This document shows positions 18,536-29,053 of a stretch of DNA of 64,000 bases, piece after piece. Source of the stretch: DASSQJ01 sp963773655 (GTDB taxonomy: Bacteria; Actinomycetota; Actinomycetes; Actinomycetales; Dermatophilaceae). Position 1 is the first letter of the stretch. Each line of letters starts with the position of its first letter. Where the stretch lies: contig CAVZBX010000005.1 in the NCBI GenBank assembly GCA_963773655.1, forward strand, positions 1 through 64,000, given 5' to 3'. The notes under the pieces are model-generated. The model was not told where the DNA came from. It ran no database searches and saw nothing but the letters and a program-made list of their open reading frames with translations. The position numbers and the translations under genes were made by a program.

Positions 18536-21455
18536 TCAGGTGCCCCCACCTCGGCGGGCCCACGAGGCGAGCTCGACCCGGTTGGCGGTGCCGGTCTTGC
18601 GCAGGATGTTCGAGATGTGCGAGCTCACCGTCTTCTCGCTGAGGAACAGCGCCCCGGCGATCTCGGCGTAGGTGCGCCCGGCCACGACGTGCTCGAGCAC
18701 CTCCCGCTCCCGCCGCGTCAGCAGCACCCCGGCGCCCTCGGCGACCGGCCGGCCGTCGAGCGCCTCCACGGGCCGGACGGTGTCGAGCCGGATCCGGGCC
18801 GACCGCGCGAGCGACTCGATGCGTCCCGCACCGGAACGGCACCGAGGCGCTCGGCCAGCGCGTGTCCCCGGCGCAGGAGGGCGGCCGCCCGCCGGCGCTC
18901 GTCCGCGCCGCCGTGACCCAGCAAGGCCTCCCCCGCCCGGTGGCAGGCGTACGCCTCTTCCCACGCGAAGCCGACCCGCGCCAGGAGCTCCGCGGCACGG
19001 GACCAGCGTTCGGGTGCATCGGCCTCGATGCCTGCCCGCGCCACCTCGGCGTCGTAGAGCGCCTGCAGGGCGTCCAGTTGCCTCGCGTAGACCTCCGACT
19101 GCCCTCCGGGGTCCTGCAGGACCTGCGGGAACTCGCGGCGCAGGGCCTGCAGGCGGTTCCGGGCATCCGAGGGGTCCCGTCCCGCGTCGAGGTCCGCCCG
19201 GACGAGGTCGGCGGCCGCCCTCGCCGCGAGGGGCGCGAGCCGCTCGCACTGGGTCGGGCGGGCCCCCGGCCGGGTCATCCCGCGCAGGGCCATGTCGAAG
19301 GCTCCCTCCGGGTCGCCGCGGTGGACCAGGACGTGCGCGGCGGTGAAGGCGGCCGACAGGTTCAGATACGAGAGCGGGTCCTCGACGAGCTCCCAGGCCC
19401 GGGCGAGGTGGGCGTCCGCCTCCGCCTGTCGCCCCTGGGACGCGGCGAGGACGGCGGCGGCGGACCTGGCGAGGTGGTTGCCGGTACGGCCGGCGTCCGA
19501 GCCCAGCGCCACGCGCAGCCGGGTTCGGCAGGTCTCCACCTGGCCGACCATCCAGAAGATGTCGACGACGGCCGCGCTGAGCCAGCCGACGTAGCGCTGG
19601 GGCAGCCCCCGCTCCTCCATGAGCCGGGCGCCCCGGTCGACCGTGGTCGCCCACTCCAAGCCCCTGTCGGCGAGGGCGTTGGCGTGCCAGAGGACGGCGT
19701 GGGACGTGATCGCACCGTCCCCGGAGGAGACGGCCGCCTCGACGGCGCGGGGAGCGAGCTCGGCCGCGCGCGCCGGGTCCTCCTCGAAGGTGGCGAGCAT
19801 GACCTGCTGGGCCAGTGCGAAGGCGCGGGCCCGCGCCCACTCCCCCCCTCCTCCTCATCGCCCGCGCGGCCACGTCGTCGTCCTCAACCAGGCCGCGAGC
19901 TCCCGGACGACGTCGTCGGGCCTGCTCGGTGTCACCGCTCCACAGCAGAATCCGCGAGTACTCGCTGAGGGTCGAGCACCCGGTGCCACGAGGTCGGGTC
20001 GGACCTGCTGAGGGCAGCGCCGGCTCGAGGTCCTCCACTGACTCCCCGAGCCCGATGCGGAACCGGAGGGCTGGCCAGCCAGGTGAGGAGCGCGGCCACC
20101 CGTAGGGGGTCGACCTCCCGGTCGACGAGCTCGAGCAGGGCGTCGACGGCAGCCAGCTCCTCCTCCCACGAGCCGACGGCGCGGGCCGCCTCCCGGACGC
20201 CGTCGAGGATCAGGTCGAGCGGCACCGCCGGTGCACGGGCGCGCGGGTGGAGGTCCGCGGCCCGGCGGAGCATGCGCAGCGTGCCGACCCTGTCGCCGCG
20301 GGCATCCATGAGGTCGGCGGCGGTGACCGCCCAGTGGTACGCCGGGTCCGGCTGGCGAGCGAGCAGGTGGTGGTCGGAGATCGTCTCCGCGAGCTCGGGG
20401 GTCAGGCCGTCCTCCGCGTCGTCCTCGTAGCCGGCGGCGAAGCCGGCATGCAGCACCTCACGGTCCGCGGCGGGTAGCGACGCCTCGAGCACCTCGGCCT
20501 GGAGGGGGTGGTGGAACCAGAGCGCCCCGTCGGCGGCGACGTCGAGCATCCCGGCGTCCACGGCCTCCGCGAGCACCGGGCCGGCGTCGGCGACGTCCGC
20601 CACGTCGGCCACCCGCGACAGCGCACGGCCGGAGGCGGGCCGGCCGCCGACGGCGAGGGCCACGAGCAGCCGCCGCGCCTCCACGCCGAGGGCGTCCCAG
20701 GAGCGCACGGCGGCGGTGCTCAGGGCCTCGGGGAGACGCTCCGGCAGGTGCGTCGCCGTGGGGGCCAGGCCGTCGACGAGCAGGCGCACGAAGTAGGGGT
20801 TCCCGCCACTGCGGAGGTGGACCTCGTCGACGAGGGTGGAGTGGGCCGGCTCCCCCATGACGAGGTCCACCTCGTCGGCGACCTCGTCCCGGGTCAGGGG
20901 CCCCACCGACAGCTCCCCGACGCCCGGCATCCGGCGCGCGTCGGCCAGCCACCCGCGCAGCGGGTGGTGCGCACCCACCTCCGTCGTCCGCACCGTGAGC
21001 AGCACCGCCAGCGCCCTCTCGGTGGGCCCGCGAGGACGTAGGTGAGCACGTCGAGCGTCTCGGCGTCGGCCCACTGCAGGTCGTCGACCACGAGGACGAC
21101 CGGTTCGCTGGAGGACCGCGCACACAGCCACTCGTCGAACGCCACCGGCAGCGGCACGCTGGCGGCGTCGTGGTCTCCGGACAGGAATGCCGGGACGCAC
21201 CTCCGGCGGCAGCGCCCGAACGGCGGTCCGCAACCCGATGAGCGGTATCGCCACCGAGGTCAGCGGCAGGCATGCTCCCGGGAGCACCACGGCGCCGTCC
21301 GTTGCCGCCCGGCAGGCGGCGCGGACCAGCGTCGTCTTCCCGATGCCGGCGTCCCCCTCGACGACCACCGCCCCGAAGCGGCCACCACAGGCCGCGCGGA
21401 CGAGGTCCGAGAGCCTCCCCAGCTCGTCCGCCCGCCCCACGACGGCCGACGCCAC
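18536..21455 (-). CDS. LAL/LuxR-type ATPase regulator 2 (heavily frame-disrupted)
   Basis: Paralogue of its two neighbours, about 973 residues if restored. Walker A is EGDAGIGKTTLVRAA and Walker B PVVLVVDDLQWADAETLD. ALWFHHPLQAEVLEAS and the C-terminal HTH LTRREREVLEHVVAGRTYAE with LFLSEKTVSSHISNILRKTG are all present. The frame changes at least six times (near 21175, 21035, 20075, 19925, 19845 and 18850). All domains survive, so either base-call indels or recent decay would explain it. GTG 21455 matches the start of LAL 1 in alignment and follows GGGAGGA; ATG 21491 is an alternative. Confidence 0.8.
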
Positions 21456-21518
21456 CGCCCCATCCTCCCAGCGGGGCCGGGTGCGGTCCATGGCACGACC
21501 GAGCGGTCCGCACCCGGA

Positions 21519-21591
21519 TCTGAGGGGCCTGCGCGTCCGCCTTGAGGGGTCACCTCGGATGCGGGTGGCCGCCTCGCCCCTCATCGTGGAG
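21519..21591. promoter_or_regulatory. Shared LAL upstream element, copy 2
   Basis: TCTGAGGGG (21519-21527), a second TTGAGGGG (21542-21549), then TCGGATG at about 21555 and CGTGGAG at 21585, matching the spacing of the other two copies. An inverted CCCCTCA lies at 21577-21583. No small ORF follows on the plus strand here, unlike copies 1 and 3. Confidence 0.6.
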
Positions 21592-21693
21592 GAATCACAC
21601 CGGCTGTACCCGACGGCCGTCCGTCCTGGAGGCGGGGCGGACGCACCGAGGAGGCCCGGGCACCGAGGAGGGGGCCCGGGCCTCCGTCCGCGC

Positions 21694-24611
21694 TCAGCCG
21701 GGTCCCCGCGCCCGTCCCGCCCACGCGGCGAGATCCACCCGGTTCGCCGTCCCGGTCTTGCGCAGCATGTTCGAGATGTGCGAGCTCACCGTCTTCTCGC
21801 TGAGGAACAGCGCCCCGGCGATCTCCGCGTACGTCCGCCCGGCCACGACGTGGTCGAGAACCTCACGCTCCCGACGGGTCAGCGGCCCGGCACCGTCGTC
21901 GGCCGGGCGGCCGGCCAGGGCCTCGGAGGACCGGACGGGGTCGAGCCGGATGCGGGCCCCGCGCGCCAGCGCCTCGACCGCCTCCCGGACGGGGACCGCC
22001 CCGAGGTCCACGGCGAGCTCATGCCCGGTGCGCAGCAGGGCGGCCGCGCGGTGCCTGTCGTCGGTGCCACCGCGGGTCAGGAGCGCCTCGCCGGCCCGCC
22101 ACCGCGCGTAGGCCTCGGTCCACGGCAGGGTGAGGCCCTCCAGGTGGTCGACGACCTCCGTCCAGGCCTGCGCCGCACCGGGGTCGCGGCGAGCCCGAGC
22201 GCACTCGGCGCCGTAGAGGGCCTCGGCGGCGGCGAGCACCTCGTCGTACGCGGCGCCGCCGCCCGGCCCGCGCAGCACGCGCGGCACCCGCTGCCGCAGG
22301 GCCTCGAGACGCGGGAGCACCGCAGTGCGGTCGGGGGCCGCATCCGCGAGGTCCGCGAGCGCCCGGGCGGCGAGCGGGGCCAGCCACTCGCAGCCGCGCG
22401 TCGTCGACGTGCCCCGCTCCACCGTGGCCTCCACCACCCTCACCGCACCCTCGGCGTCGCCTGCACCCAGCAGCACCGTCGCCGCCGACACGTCGGCGCG
22501 GAACGCCGGGTGCGACCACTCGCGACCGAGCACCTCCCGGGCCCGCGCCAGGTGGGCCATCGCCTCGTCGGCACGCCCCTGCCAGGCGGCGAGGACGGCG
22601 GCCGTGAGCCGCGCTCCCCCGTTCCCCCGAGGCGTGGCCTCGGCGCCGAGCCCCACCCGCAGCCTGGCGCGGCACTCGTCCGGCCGGCCCAGCACGAACC
22701 AGCCGAGTGCCTCGTCGCCGGAGAGCCGGGCCACGAACGGCGCCGGAACGCCGCACTCCTCCATCCGGCGCCGCCCACGGACGATGTGGTCGAGCCACTC
22801 CTGCGCCGGGTAGGGCTGGAGGCCGGCGCCCCACATCGCGGCGAGCATGAGCGTGACCCCGTCCCTGACACCCGCGCCCACCTCCGCCGCGGCGGTCGCG
22901 GACTGCCGCGCCGTGGCGGTGTCGCCCTCGAAGGTCGCCACCATCGCCTGCTGGACGAGGGTGCGGCCCCGGGCCCGGACCAGCTCCTCGTCGTCGCCGT
23001 CCCGTCCTTCGCCCACGGCCGCTCGGGCGGCGTTCAGGGCGGCACGCGCCGTCGAGAGGTCTCCCTGCCAGACGAGTAGCCGCGACTGTTCGACGAGCAC
23101 GAGCGCCCGCTGCCACGAGTGCGGGGCAGCAGCCGTCAGCCGGTGGGCCCGGGCGAGCCCTACAGGGGTGGGGTCGAGGTCGAGGCGGTACCGCAGCTGC
23201 TCGGCCCAGGTGTCGAGGGCCGCCAACCGCAGCGGCTCGTCCTCGGGCCGCAGCTCGTGCCGCAGCTCCTCGACCGCCTCGAGCTCGGCCTCCCAGTCGC
23301 CGACCCGACGGGCGAGGACGCGGACCCCTTCGAGCAGCTCGGCGCGCGAGCGACCGGGGGCGGCGTCCTCCGGCCCCAGCAAGGCGACGCGGCGCGCCAT
23401 CCGGAGGGCTCCGGCGAGGTCCCCGGTGAGCTCCAGCGCCGCGGCGGCGCGGGCCGCCCAGCGGCACGCCGCGCCGGTGTCGCCGGCCGCGAGGTGGTGG
23501 TCGGAGACGGCCTCGGCGAGCTGGGGTGGCACGTCGGCGTCCGCCTCGTCGCGCGTGTCGTCGTCGGGCGGGGCGAGGTGTGCGGCGAACGCGGCGTGCA
23601 GGCGGCGCCGTTCCTCCGGCGGCAGCGTCTGCGCGACGGCCTCGGCCTGCAGCGGGTGCCGGAACCAGTGCGTGTCGTCCGGGCAGATCTCGAGCATCCC
23701 GGTGGCCACGGCCTCGGCGAGCGCCGCCCCGGGGTCCTCGACGTCAGCCACGCCGCCGAGCAGCCGGACGTCGTCTCCGGAGGCCGGCCGGCCGCCGACC
23801 GCGAGGGCCTGCAGCAGTGCGCGGGTCGCCGCGGTGAGTACGGGCCACGGGCGGAGCACGGCGGCGCTCAGACGGTCGGGCAGGTGGGGCGGGAGCGACC
23901 GTGCCGAAGGGTGGCACACCGGCGACGAGCATCGTTGCGAGGTAGGGGTTCCCCCCGCTGCGGCCGTGGACCTCGTCGACGAGCGAGGAGTGCACGGCAG
24001 AGCCCAGGGCGTGCTCGACGACGAGGCCGGTGTCCTCCCGCGACAGCGCGCCGAGCTCGACGTCGACGAGACCGGGCAGCCGTCGCACGTCGGCGAGCCA
24101 ACGCCGCAGCGGGTGGTCGGAACCCACCTCGTCGGAGCGCACCGTGACGAGCACGGCCATCGCCCGGCTCGAGGGGCCCGGCGACGACGTAGAGCAGCGC
24201 GTCCAGCGTGGCCGCATCCGCCCACTGCAGGTCGTCGACGGTGAGCAGCACCGGACGGTGGGCAGCGAGGTCGGTGAGCCAGTCGTCGAGCGCGACGGGC
24301 ACCGGGGGCCGACCCGCCGTCCCGCCGGAGCCGGGCGCGTCGAGGAAGGCGGGCCGCTCCGACCGGGGCAGGCCGCGCACGGCGCTGCGCAGGCCGATGA
24401 GGGGCACCGAGACCGTGGTGAGCGGCAGGCAGGCACCGGACAGCACCGTGGCCGCCCCGTCCTGCGGGGCAGCCGCCCGGAGCAGCGTCGTCTTGCCGAC
24501 CCCGGCCGGCCCGGAGACCACGGCCGCGCCGAACCGGCCGCGCCGCGCGTCCCGGACGAGGTCCGAGAGCCGCCCCAGCTCGTCCGCCCGCCCCACGACG
24601 GCCGACGTCAC
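21694..24611 (-). CDS. LAL/LuxR-type ATPase regulator 3
   Basis: Third tandem paralogue, about 972 residues. Walker A is SGPAGVGKTTLLRAA and Walker B PVLLTVDDLQWADAATLD. HWFRHPLQAEAVAQTL lies mid-protein. The LuxR HTH is LTRREREVLDHVVAGRTYAE with SEKTVSSHISNMLRKTGTAN. Frame shifts near 24175 and 23905 interrupt the ATPase domain; the rest is clean. GTG 24611 aligns with the other two starts; ATG 24647 is an alternative. Helical repeats fill the centre. Copies 2 and 3 resemble each other more in the N-terminus (SAVVGRADELGRLSDLVR) than either does copy 1. Confidence 0.85.
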
Positions 24612-24695
24612 CCCGCCAGTGTCCCGAGCGCCGTCCGTCCCGTCCATGGCACGACCGAGGGGTCCCCGAGGGGCCCCGAGGCATCCGCACCCGGA

Positions 24696-24768
24696 TCTGA
24701 GGGGTCTGAGGGGAGCTCTGAGGGGTGGCGCCCGATGTGGCAGCCCCCCGCCCGACGCGACCGTGGAG
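24696..24768. promoter_or_regulatory. Shared LAL upstream element, copy 3, with triple direct repeat
   Basis: TCTGAGGGG occurs exactly three times (24696, 24705, 24717), then CCCGATGTG at 24731 and CGTGGAG at 24762. It is the longest version of the element before the LAL genes. It lies between LAL 3 (minus) and a small secreted protein (plus, start 24808). Tandem half-sites at 9- and 12-base steps suit a LuxR-type dimer. Confidence 0.65.
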
Positions 24769-24807
24769 AGGTCGGAGAACCGACACCACCGCCACCAGGA
24801 GGACACC

Positions 24808-25038
24808 ATGCGCACCACCACGATCCGCGGACTCACCGCGACCGGCGGGCTGCTGCTCGCCGCCCTTCTCACCGCCACACCCGCGACCGCGCTGGAGGAC
24901 CCGGGGCCGCCCGCCGGGACGGCCACGCAGACCATGTTCCAGTGCCCGCTGGAGCGGGTCGGCACCCAGCTCGTCCGCTGCGACGACCTCACCGGCAACG
25001 GCGCCACCGCTCCCGCGTACATCCCCGTGCGGCGGTGA
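24808..25038 (+). CDS. Small secreted two-cysteine protein, 76 aa
   Basis: ATG 24808 follows AGGAGGA by five bases. The signal peptide (MRTTTIRGLTATGGLLLAAL, cleavage probably after TPATA) leaves a mature peptide of about 48 residues with two Cys (FQCPLE and VRCDDL), possibly a disulfide. There is no recognised family. It is divergent from LAL regulator 3 and shares its element-bearing promoter, so it is likely its target. Two strong hairpins follow at 25040-25100. Confidence 0.7.
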   Translation: MRTTTIRGLTATGGLLLAALLTATPATALEDPGPPAGTATQTMFQCPLERVGTQLVRCDDLTGNGATAPAYIPVRR

Positions 25039-25039
25039 G

Positions 25040-25100
25040 GGGGCGGCCCACCAGGGTGGGCCGCCCCGAGGGCCCGGCACTGGTCCCGTGCCGGGCCCTC
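25040..25100 (+). terminator. Two tandem perfect hairpins
   Basis: Hairpin one: GGGGCGGCCCACC (25040-25052) with its exact complement at 25055-25067. Hairpin two: GAGGGCCCGGCAC (25068-25080) with its exact complement at 25088-25100, 7-base loop. Both stems are 13 base pairs without mismatch. They start two bases after the stop of the small secreted protein. Confidence 0.8.
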
Positions 25101-25159
25101 GTCGTGTGCCCGGTGGCCGGACCAAGCCGACGCGCTCGACCCGGTCATCCGCTCGCCCA

Positions 25160-25235
25160 GGGTGTGTCGTCCCGGAAACCGTGCCCCCGTCATCCAATTG
25201 CGTGCCCGGGGCACGGTTCTCTGGAGAGCACACCC
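25160..25235. repeat. Dispersed 76-bp palindromic repeat, copy B
   Basis: GGGTGTG at 25160 and CACACCC ending at 25235 close a palindrome. Its inner arms include AACCGTGCCC and GGGCACGGTT, around the core CGTCATCCAATTGC (25188-25201). It is the most symmetric copy, same length and orientation as the one at 3531. It lies between convergent genes. Confidence 0.8.
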
Positions 25236-25291
25236 GGTCGGGGGCCTCAGGACGCGGGTGGACCCGCCGCACCCGGCGGCGTGCTCGCCCG

Positions 25292-25501
25292 TCACTCCCC
25301 GGGGTGGTTGCGCTCGTGCACGAGCGCCGCGGTGACCATCCAGTGCCAGTCCGCCTGGCCGGGGCCGGCGTGCGCCCCCGCCCCGCACGGGCACTCCCAG
25401 TGCCACCGCCCGAGGGCGTCACAACGGACGGAGGGGTGGTGGGAGCGGCGGACGGTCCGCCGGTGGAGCGACCTCATGTCGATGAGGACTACCCACCTCA
25501 T
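25292..25501 (-). CDS. Small Cys/His/Trp protein, member 1 of a two-member family
   Basis: 69 residues from ATG 25501, or 61 from ATG 25477. The second start aligns better with the related gene at 32352-32531, but neither has a good ribosome site. The shared plan is SHHP, then a Cys, GRWHWECPCG (CxC pair), and ALVHERNHPGE at the end. Two His and three Cys could bind zinc. I recognise no family. Confidence 0.55.
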   Translation of the reverse strand: MRWVVLIDMRSLHRRTVRRSHHPSVRCDALGRWHWECPCGAGAHAGPGQADWHWMVTAALVHERNHPGE

Positions 25502-25649
25502 CGCGTGATACGCCCCATCGGCCCAACGGACGATGCCGGTCCACCGTTGGGCCCGTGTGCCGGCGTCCGGGGTGACGCCGCCGCTCCCCCGTGGAAACGT
25601 GCGTCACGGAGCAGGGGCTTCGGATCGACGCTCGTTTCCGGGAGGGACG

Positions 25650-26294
25650 ATGTCGCAGCAGCACCGCCTCGAGCCCACGCTCGCGCCGACCGGCCGCCAC
25701 GGCCGGGCGCGGCCCGCTCCGCGCCCCGTCTCGCTCTACGACGCCACCGGCGGTGCGCAGCCCACCCACGTCGCCCGGCGCCCCGCCACCGTCGCCCACA
25801 CCTCTGCCGCCGTCGCCGCCGCCGCGGTGGTCGTCACCGCCCTCACCGTCGACGACGCCTGGACCCCCCTCGTCGCGGCGATCGTCGCGGTCGCCGCCAC
25901 CGTCGTCGCCGTGTGGTCCGGAGTGTGGGCCCGGCGCCCGCAGGTGATCATCGGGCACCGCGGCATCTGGTTCGCGGCCACTCCGGAACGCCCCGAGGTG
26001 GTCCACCCGTGGTCCGACGTCCTCGCCGTCTACGGCGAGACGCGCGTCGACCGCTCCCAGCCCACCCAGGTCCACGGCGTCGAGCGGCACCTGCTCGGCG
26101 TCCACCTGCGCTCGCAGGTCGAGCCGGAGAAGCGGGTCGTGCGCCGCAGCGCCGTCACCCCGCTCGTCCGGCTGCACCGCGTGGTCGCGGCCGTCGCACC
26201 GAACGTCCCCGTCACGCGGCAGGAGCCGTGGGGTCCGCAGCCCGGCCAGCACCCTCTCGTCGTGCTGTGGCGGAAGGTGGCACGCACCTCCTAG
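25650..26294 (+). CDS. Membrane protein with PH-like C-terminal domain
   Basis: 214 residues. A polar Arg/Pro-rich N-terminus (1-45) is followed by two transmembrane segments (TSAAVAAAAVVVTAL and LVAAIVAVAATVVAVW). The C-terminal beta-rich region (VIIGHRGIWFAA, VVHPWSDVLAVYGE) resembles the bacterial PH-domain membrane family. ATG 25650 has GGAGGGA upstream. It is not in an obvious operon and its role is unknown. Confidence 0.65.
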   Translation: MSQQHRLEPTLAPTGRHGRARPAPRPVSLYDATGGAQPTHVARRPATVAHTSAAVAAAAVVVTALTVDDAWTPLVAAIVAVAATVVAVWSGVWARRPQVIIGHRGIWFAATPERPEVVHPWSDVLAVYGETRVDRSQPTQVHGVERHLLGVHLRSQVEPEKRVVRRSAVTPLVRLHRVVAAVAPNVPVTRQEPWGPQPGQHPLVVLWRKVARTS

Positions 26295-26370
26295 GGCAGA
26301 CGCCACGGCCCGACCGCCGGGGGTCGCTCGAGCACCGCTCGGGTGGCCCCCGGCGCGCTGTCCACCGCGC

Positions 26371-27947
26371 TCACGCCTGCGGCACGAAACGGCGCCGGAA
26401 GCCGGCGAACCCGAGGACGAGCAGCGCCGCGGCCACCGCGGCGAGCACGACCAGCGCCGTGGTCTCCACGTCGCCCTGCGGCGGGTTGCCGACGTGCGTC
26501 GTCGGGGCGAGGTCGAGCACCCACTGGGGCAGCTGGAGGCCGGCCCCGAGGAACGCGACGAAGGCGATGAGGCCGAACGCCGCCCACGCGAGGGCGTACC
26601 ACCGCGGCAGCAGGCCGTAGAGGGCGACGGCCAGCCCGGCGACGACGAGCACCGCCGGGAGGTAGGCGAGCCCCGCGCCGACGAGGGTGCCGACGTAGCC
26701 GGAGTCGCCGGTCGACCAGGCGGTCGCCGCGCCGAAGGCGACGGCAGAGACCAGGGTGATGACGACGAGGCCACCGAGGACGACGACGAGCTGCGCCGTC
26801 AGCCAGCGCCACCGCCCCACCGTCGCCGCCGAGCTGCGGCTCCAGGCGACCCTCGGACTCCTCCCGGCCGAGCGTGCCGAGCGCCTGGACGACGTAGCCG
26901 CACGCCAGGATCGCGAGGTAGAGCTCGACGACGGCGAGGAAGCCGTCGGCCGGGTCGCCTCCACCGAGGACGAGCCAGGCGGCGAGGTCCGGGTTGCCGA
27001 GGACAGCGTCGACGACCTCCTGCGCCAGGGCGCCCATCACCACCGCGAGGACCACCGACCCCACGAGCCACCCGGTGAACGACATCCGCTGGACGTACGC
27101 CGCGAGGCCGACCGGCGCGAGCAGGTGTCGAGACGCGCGCTCCGGGCCCGCCCCGCTGCGCCACAGCGAGCTTCCGAGGTCGCGCCGTCCGGCGACCCCG
27201 ACCGCGGCCACCGACAGCACGGCGGACACGGCGAGGGGGATGCCGAGGACCCACCACCGCTGGTCACCGAAGGGCGCCGTCTTCTCGACCCAGCCGAGCG
27301 GCGAGAGCCAGGTGACCCACCAGCCCTTGACGTCCCCGACCCCGCGCAGGACGTAGGCGGCGGCGAGGACGGCCAGCGAGCCGGCGTACACGCCCCGCGC
27401 GTGCAGCACAGCTGGGCGAGGAGTGCGGCGAGCGCCGCGAAGACGAGCGTGAGCAGGCCGAGGGCGAGCGAGTACAGCACCGACCCGCTCGCCGGGATGC
27501 CGGCGGCGACGAGCGAGACGGCGAAACCGAGGACCGTGACGAGCGACGGCGCCGAGCACGACGAGGAGCGCCGCGACGGCCGGGGCGCGCCGGTCGATCG
27601 CGCCGCCGAGGAGCTGGCTCCAGCCGGCCGGACTCCTCCTCCCGCCGGGTCACGCCGCGACGAGGGCGATGCCGAACAGCGGCATGAGGAAGCTCGCCAT
27701 GAAGCCGAACTCGTCCTGGACGATCCCACCGAGGGTGTCCGATGCCCTCGACCCGGCCGTTGATGGCGACGAGCGCGTCGGTGGCGACGGCGTCGGCGTA
27801 GGTCGGGCACCTTCTCCGGGGTGTCGTAGAGCCGGGCGACCGAGACGGCGGTCCGGCGAGGCTGCCGACGAGCGCGAGGACCCAGACGAGGATGCTGCGC
27901 CGCCGGGTGCGCCAGTGGATGCCGACCAGGGGGCGCAGGCCGGTCAT
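26371..27947 (-). CDS. ABC exporter permease (polyketide-antibiotic exporter type, frame-disrupted)
   Basis: About 525 residues with some twelve hydrophobic segments in two halves. Fragments in order are MTGLRPLVGIHWRTRRRSIL, GWWVTWLSPLGWVEKTAPFG, MSFTGWLVGSVVLAVVMGAL and GNPPQGDVETTALVVLAAV. This matches ABC-2 permeases annotated as exporters of polyketide antibiotics. ATG 27947 overlaps the ATPase stop (ATGA). Frame changes occur near 27870, 27800, 27640, 27550, 27415 and 26830. All parts remain, so indel error is likely. It works with the upstream ATPase and is under the TetR regulator. Confidence 0.75.
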
Positions 27948-29053
27948 CGCGCGCTCCCACCGGCCCGGTGCCGCCCGTCCCCCTCGGGCAGGCTGTCGTC
28001 GAGGTCGCCGGCGTGGGCGCCGCCGGCGGTCGGGCCTGCGGGCGCAGTGGGCCGGACCCGGCTCGGTCCTGGTCGCGGTCTCCGGCGTGCCTGCCGCCGT
28101 CTCCGTGGCGTCGCCGCCCTCCTCGGCCTGCCGCCGCCGGCTCGGGGGCGTCGTCCTCGTAGGTGCTGAGGAAGAGCTCGTCCAGGCTCGGTGGGGCCAC
28201 CGTGAGGGTGTGGATGCCGGCCCGGTGGAGGCGGCCGACGGCGGCGTCGAGGTGGTCCGGGTCGATGCTGAAGCGGGTGTCGACGTGGCCGTCGAGCCGC
28301 TCGGTCTCGAGGTCGCCGACCCCCGGCATCGCAGCCAGACCGTCGGGGTCGCCACCGGTGACGGCGTGCACCTTGGTGCGGGTGTGCCGGCGCAGGTCGC
28401 GCAGGGTGCCGCTCTCCACCGTCCGGCCGTGCCGGATGATGCTCACCCGGTCGGCGAGCGCCTCGACCTCGGCGAGGAGGTGGCTCGACAGCAGCACCGT
28501 GACGCCCTCGGCCCGCCGCTCGCGCACCACCTCCTGGAAGGTGCTGCTCCATCAGGGGGTCGAGGCCGGAGGTGGGCTCGTCGAGGACGAGCAGCTCGGC
28601 GTCGGTGGCGAGGGCGGCGACGAGCGCGACCTTCTGTCGGTTGCCCTTGGAGTAGTCGCGGGCGCGCTTGGTCGGGTCGAGGTCGAAGCGCTCGACGAGG
28701 TCGGCGCGGCGCTCGTTCGTCGAGCCCGCCGCGGGCCGCCGCGAGCACGTCGAGGCACTGACCGCCGGTGAGCGCCGGCCCAGAGCGAGACGTCGCCGGG
28801 GAGGTAGGAGAGCCGGCGCGTGCAGACGGGCGGCCTCGCGCCACGGGTCGCCGCCGAAGAGGGAGACCAGCCGCCGTCGGCGCGGGCCAGTCCGAGGAGG
28901 ACCCGGATGGTCGTGGACTTGCCGGCGCCGTTGGGGCCGAGGAAGCCGTGGACCTCGCCCGCGGCGGACCTCGAGGTCGAGGCCGTCGAGGGCGCGGAAG
29001 GACCCGAACTCCTTGACCAGGCCCTCGATGCGGACGACGTCGTCGGTGCTCAC
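27944..29053 (-). CDS. ABC exporter ATP-binding protein (frame-disrupted)
   Basis: About 369 residues, DrrA-like. The N-terminus is VVRIEGLVKEFGSFRALDGL, the signature region YSKGNRQKVALVAAL, and Walker B LLVLDEPTSGLDPLMEQ, followed by VTVLLSSHLLAEVEALADRV. The C-terminal extension (DDAPEPAAAG) is Gly/Arg-rich. The Walker A stretch (28900-28960) lies in a different frame. Shifts fall near 28960, 28880, 28780, 28740, 28550 and 28130. GTG 29053 overlaps the TetR stop. It forms the exporter with the downstream permease. Confidence 0.8.
   Translation of the reverse strand: MSTDDVVRIEGLVKEFGSFRALDGLDLEVRRGRGPRLPRPQRRRQVHDHPGPPRTGPRRRRLVSLFGGDPWREAARLHAPALLPPRRRLALGRRSPAVSASTCSRRPAAGSTNERRADLVERFDLDPTKRARDYSKGNRQKVALVAALATDAELLVLDEPTSGLDPLMEQHLPGGGARAAGRGRHGAAVEPPPRRGRGARRPGEHHPARPDGGERHPARPAPAHPHQGARRHRWRPRRSGCDAGGRRPRDRAARRPRRHPLQHRPGPPRRRRRPPPPGRHPHPHGGPTEPGRALPQHLRGRRPRAGGGRPRRAATPRRRRQARRRPRPGPSRVRPTAPAGPTAGGAHAGDLDDSLPEGDGRHRAGGSAR

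Noticed and set aside
15098..24611. STAND-type anti-phage NTPases
   Set aside because: All three end in a canonical LuxR HTH and match MalT/LAL transcription activators; no nuclease, TIR or other effector domain is seen.
25101..25159. tRNA or ncRNA gene near the double hairpin
   Set aside because: No cloverleaf or conserved arms; the hairpins are perfect terminators.
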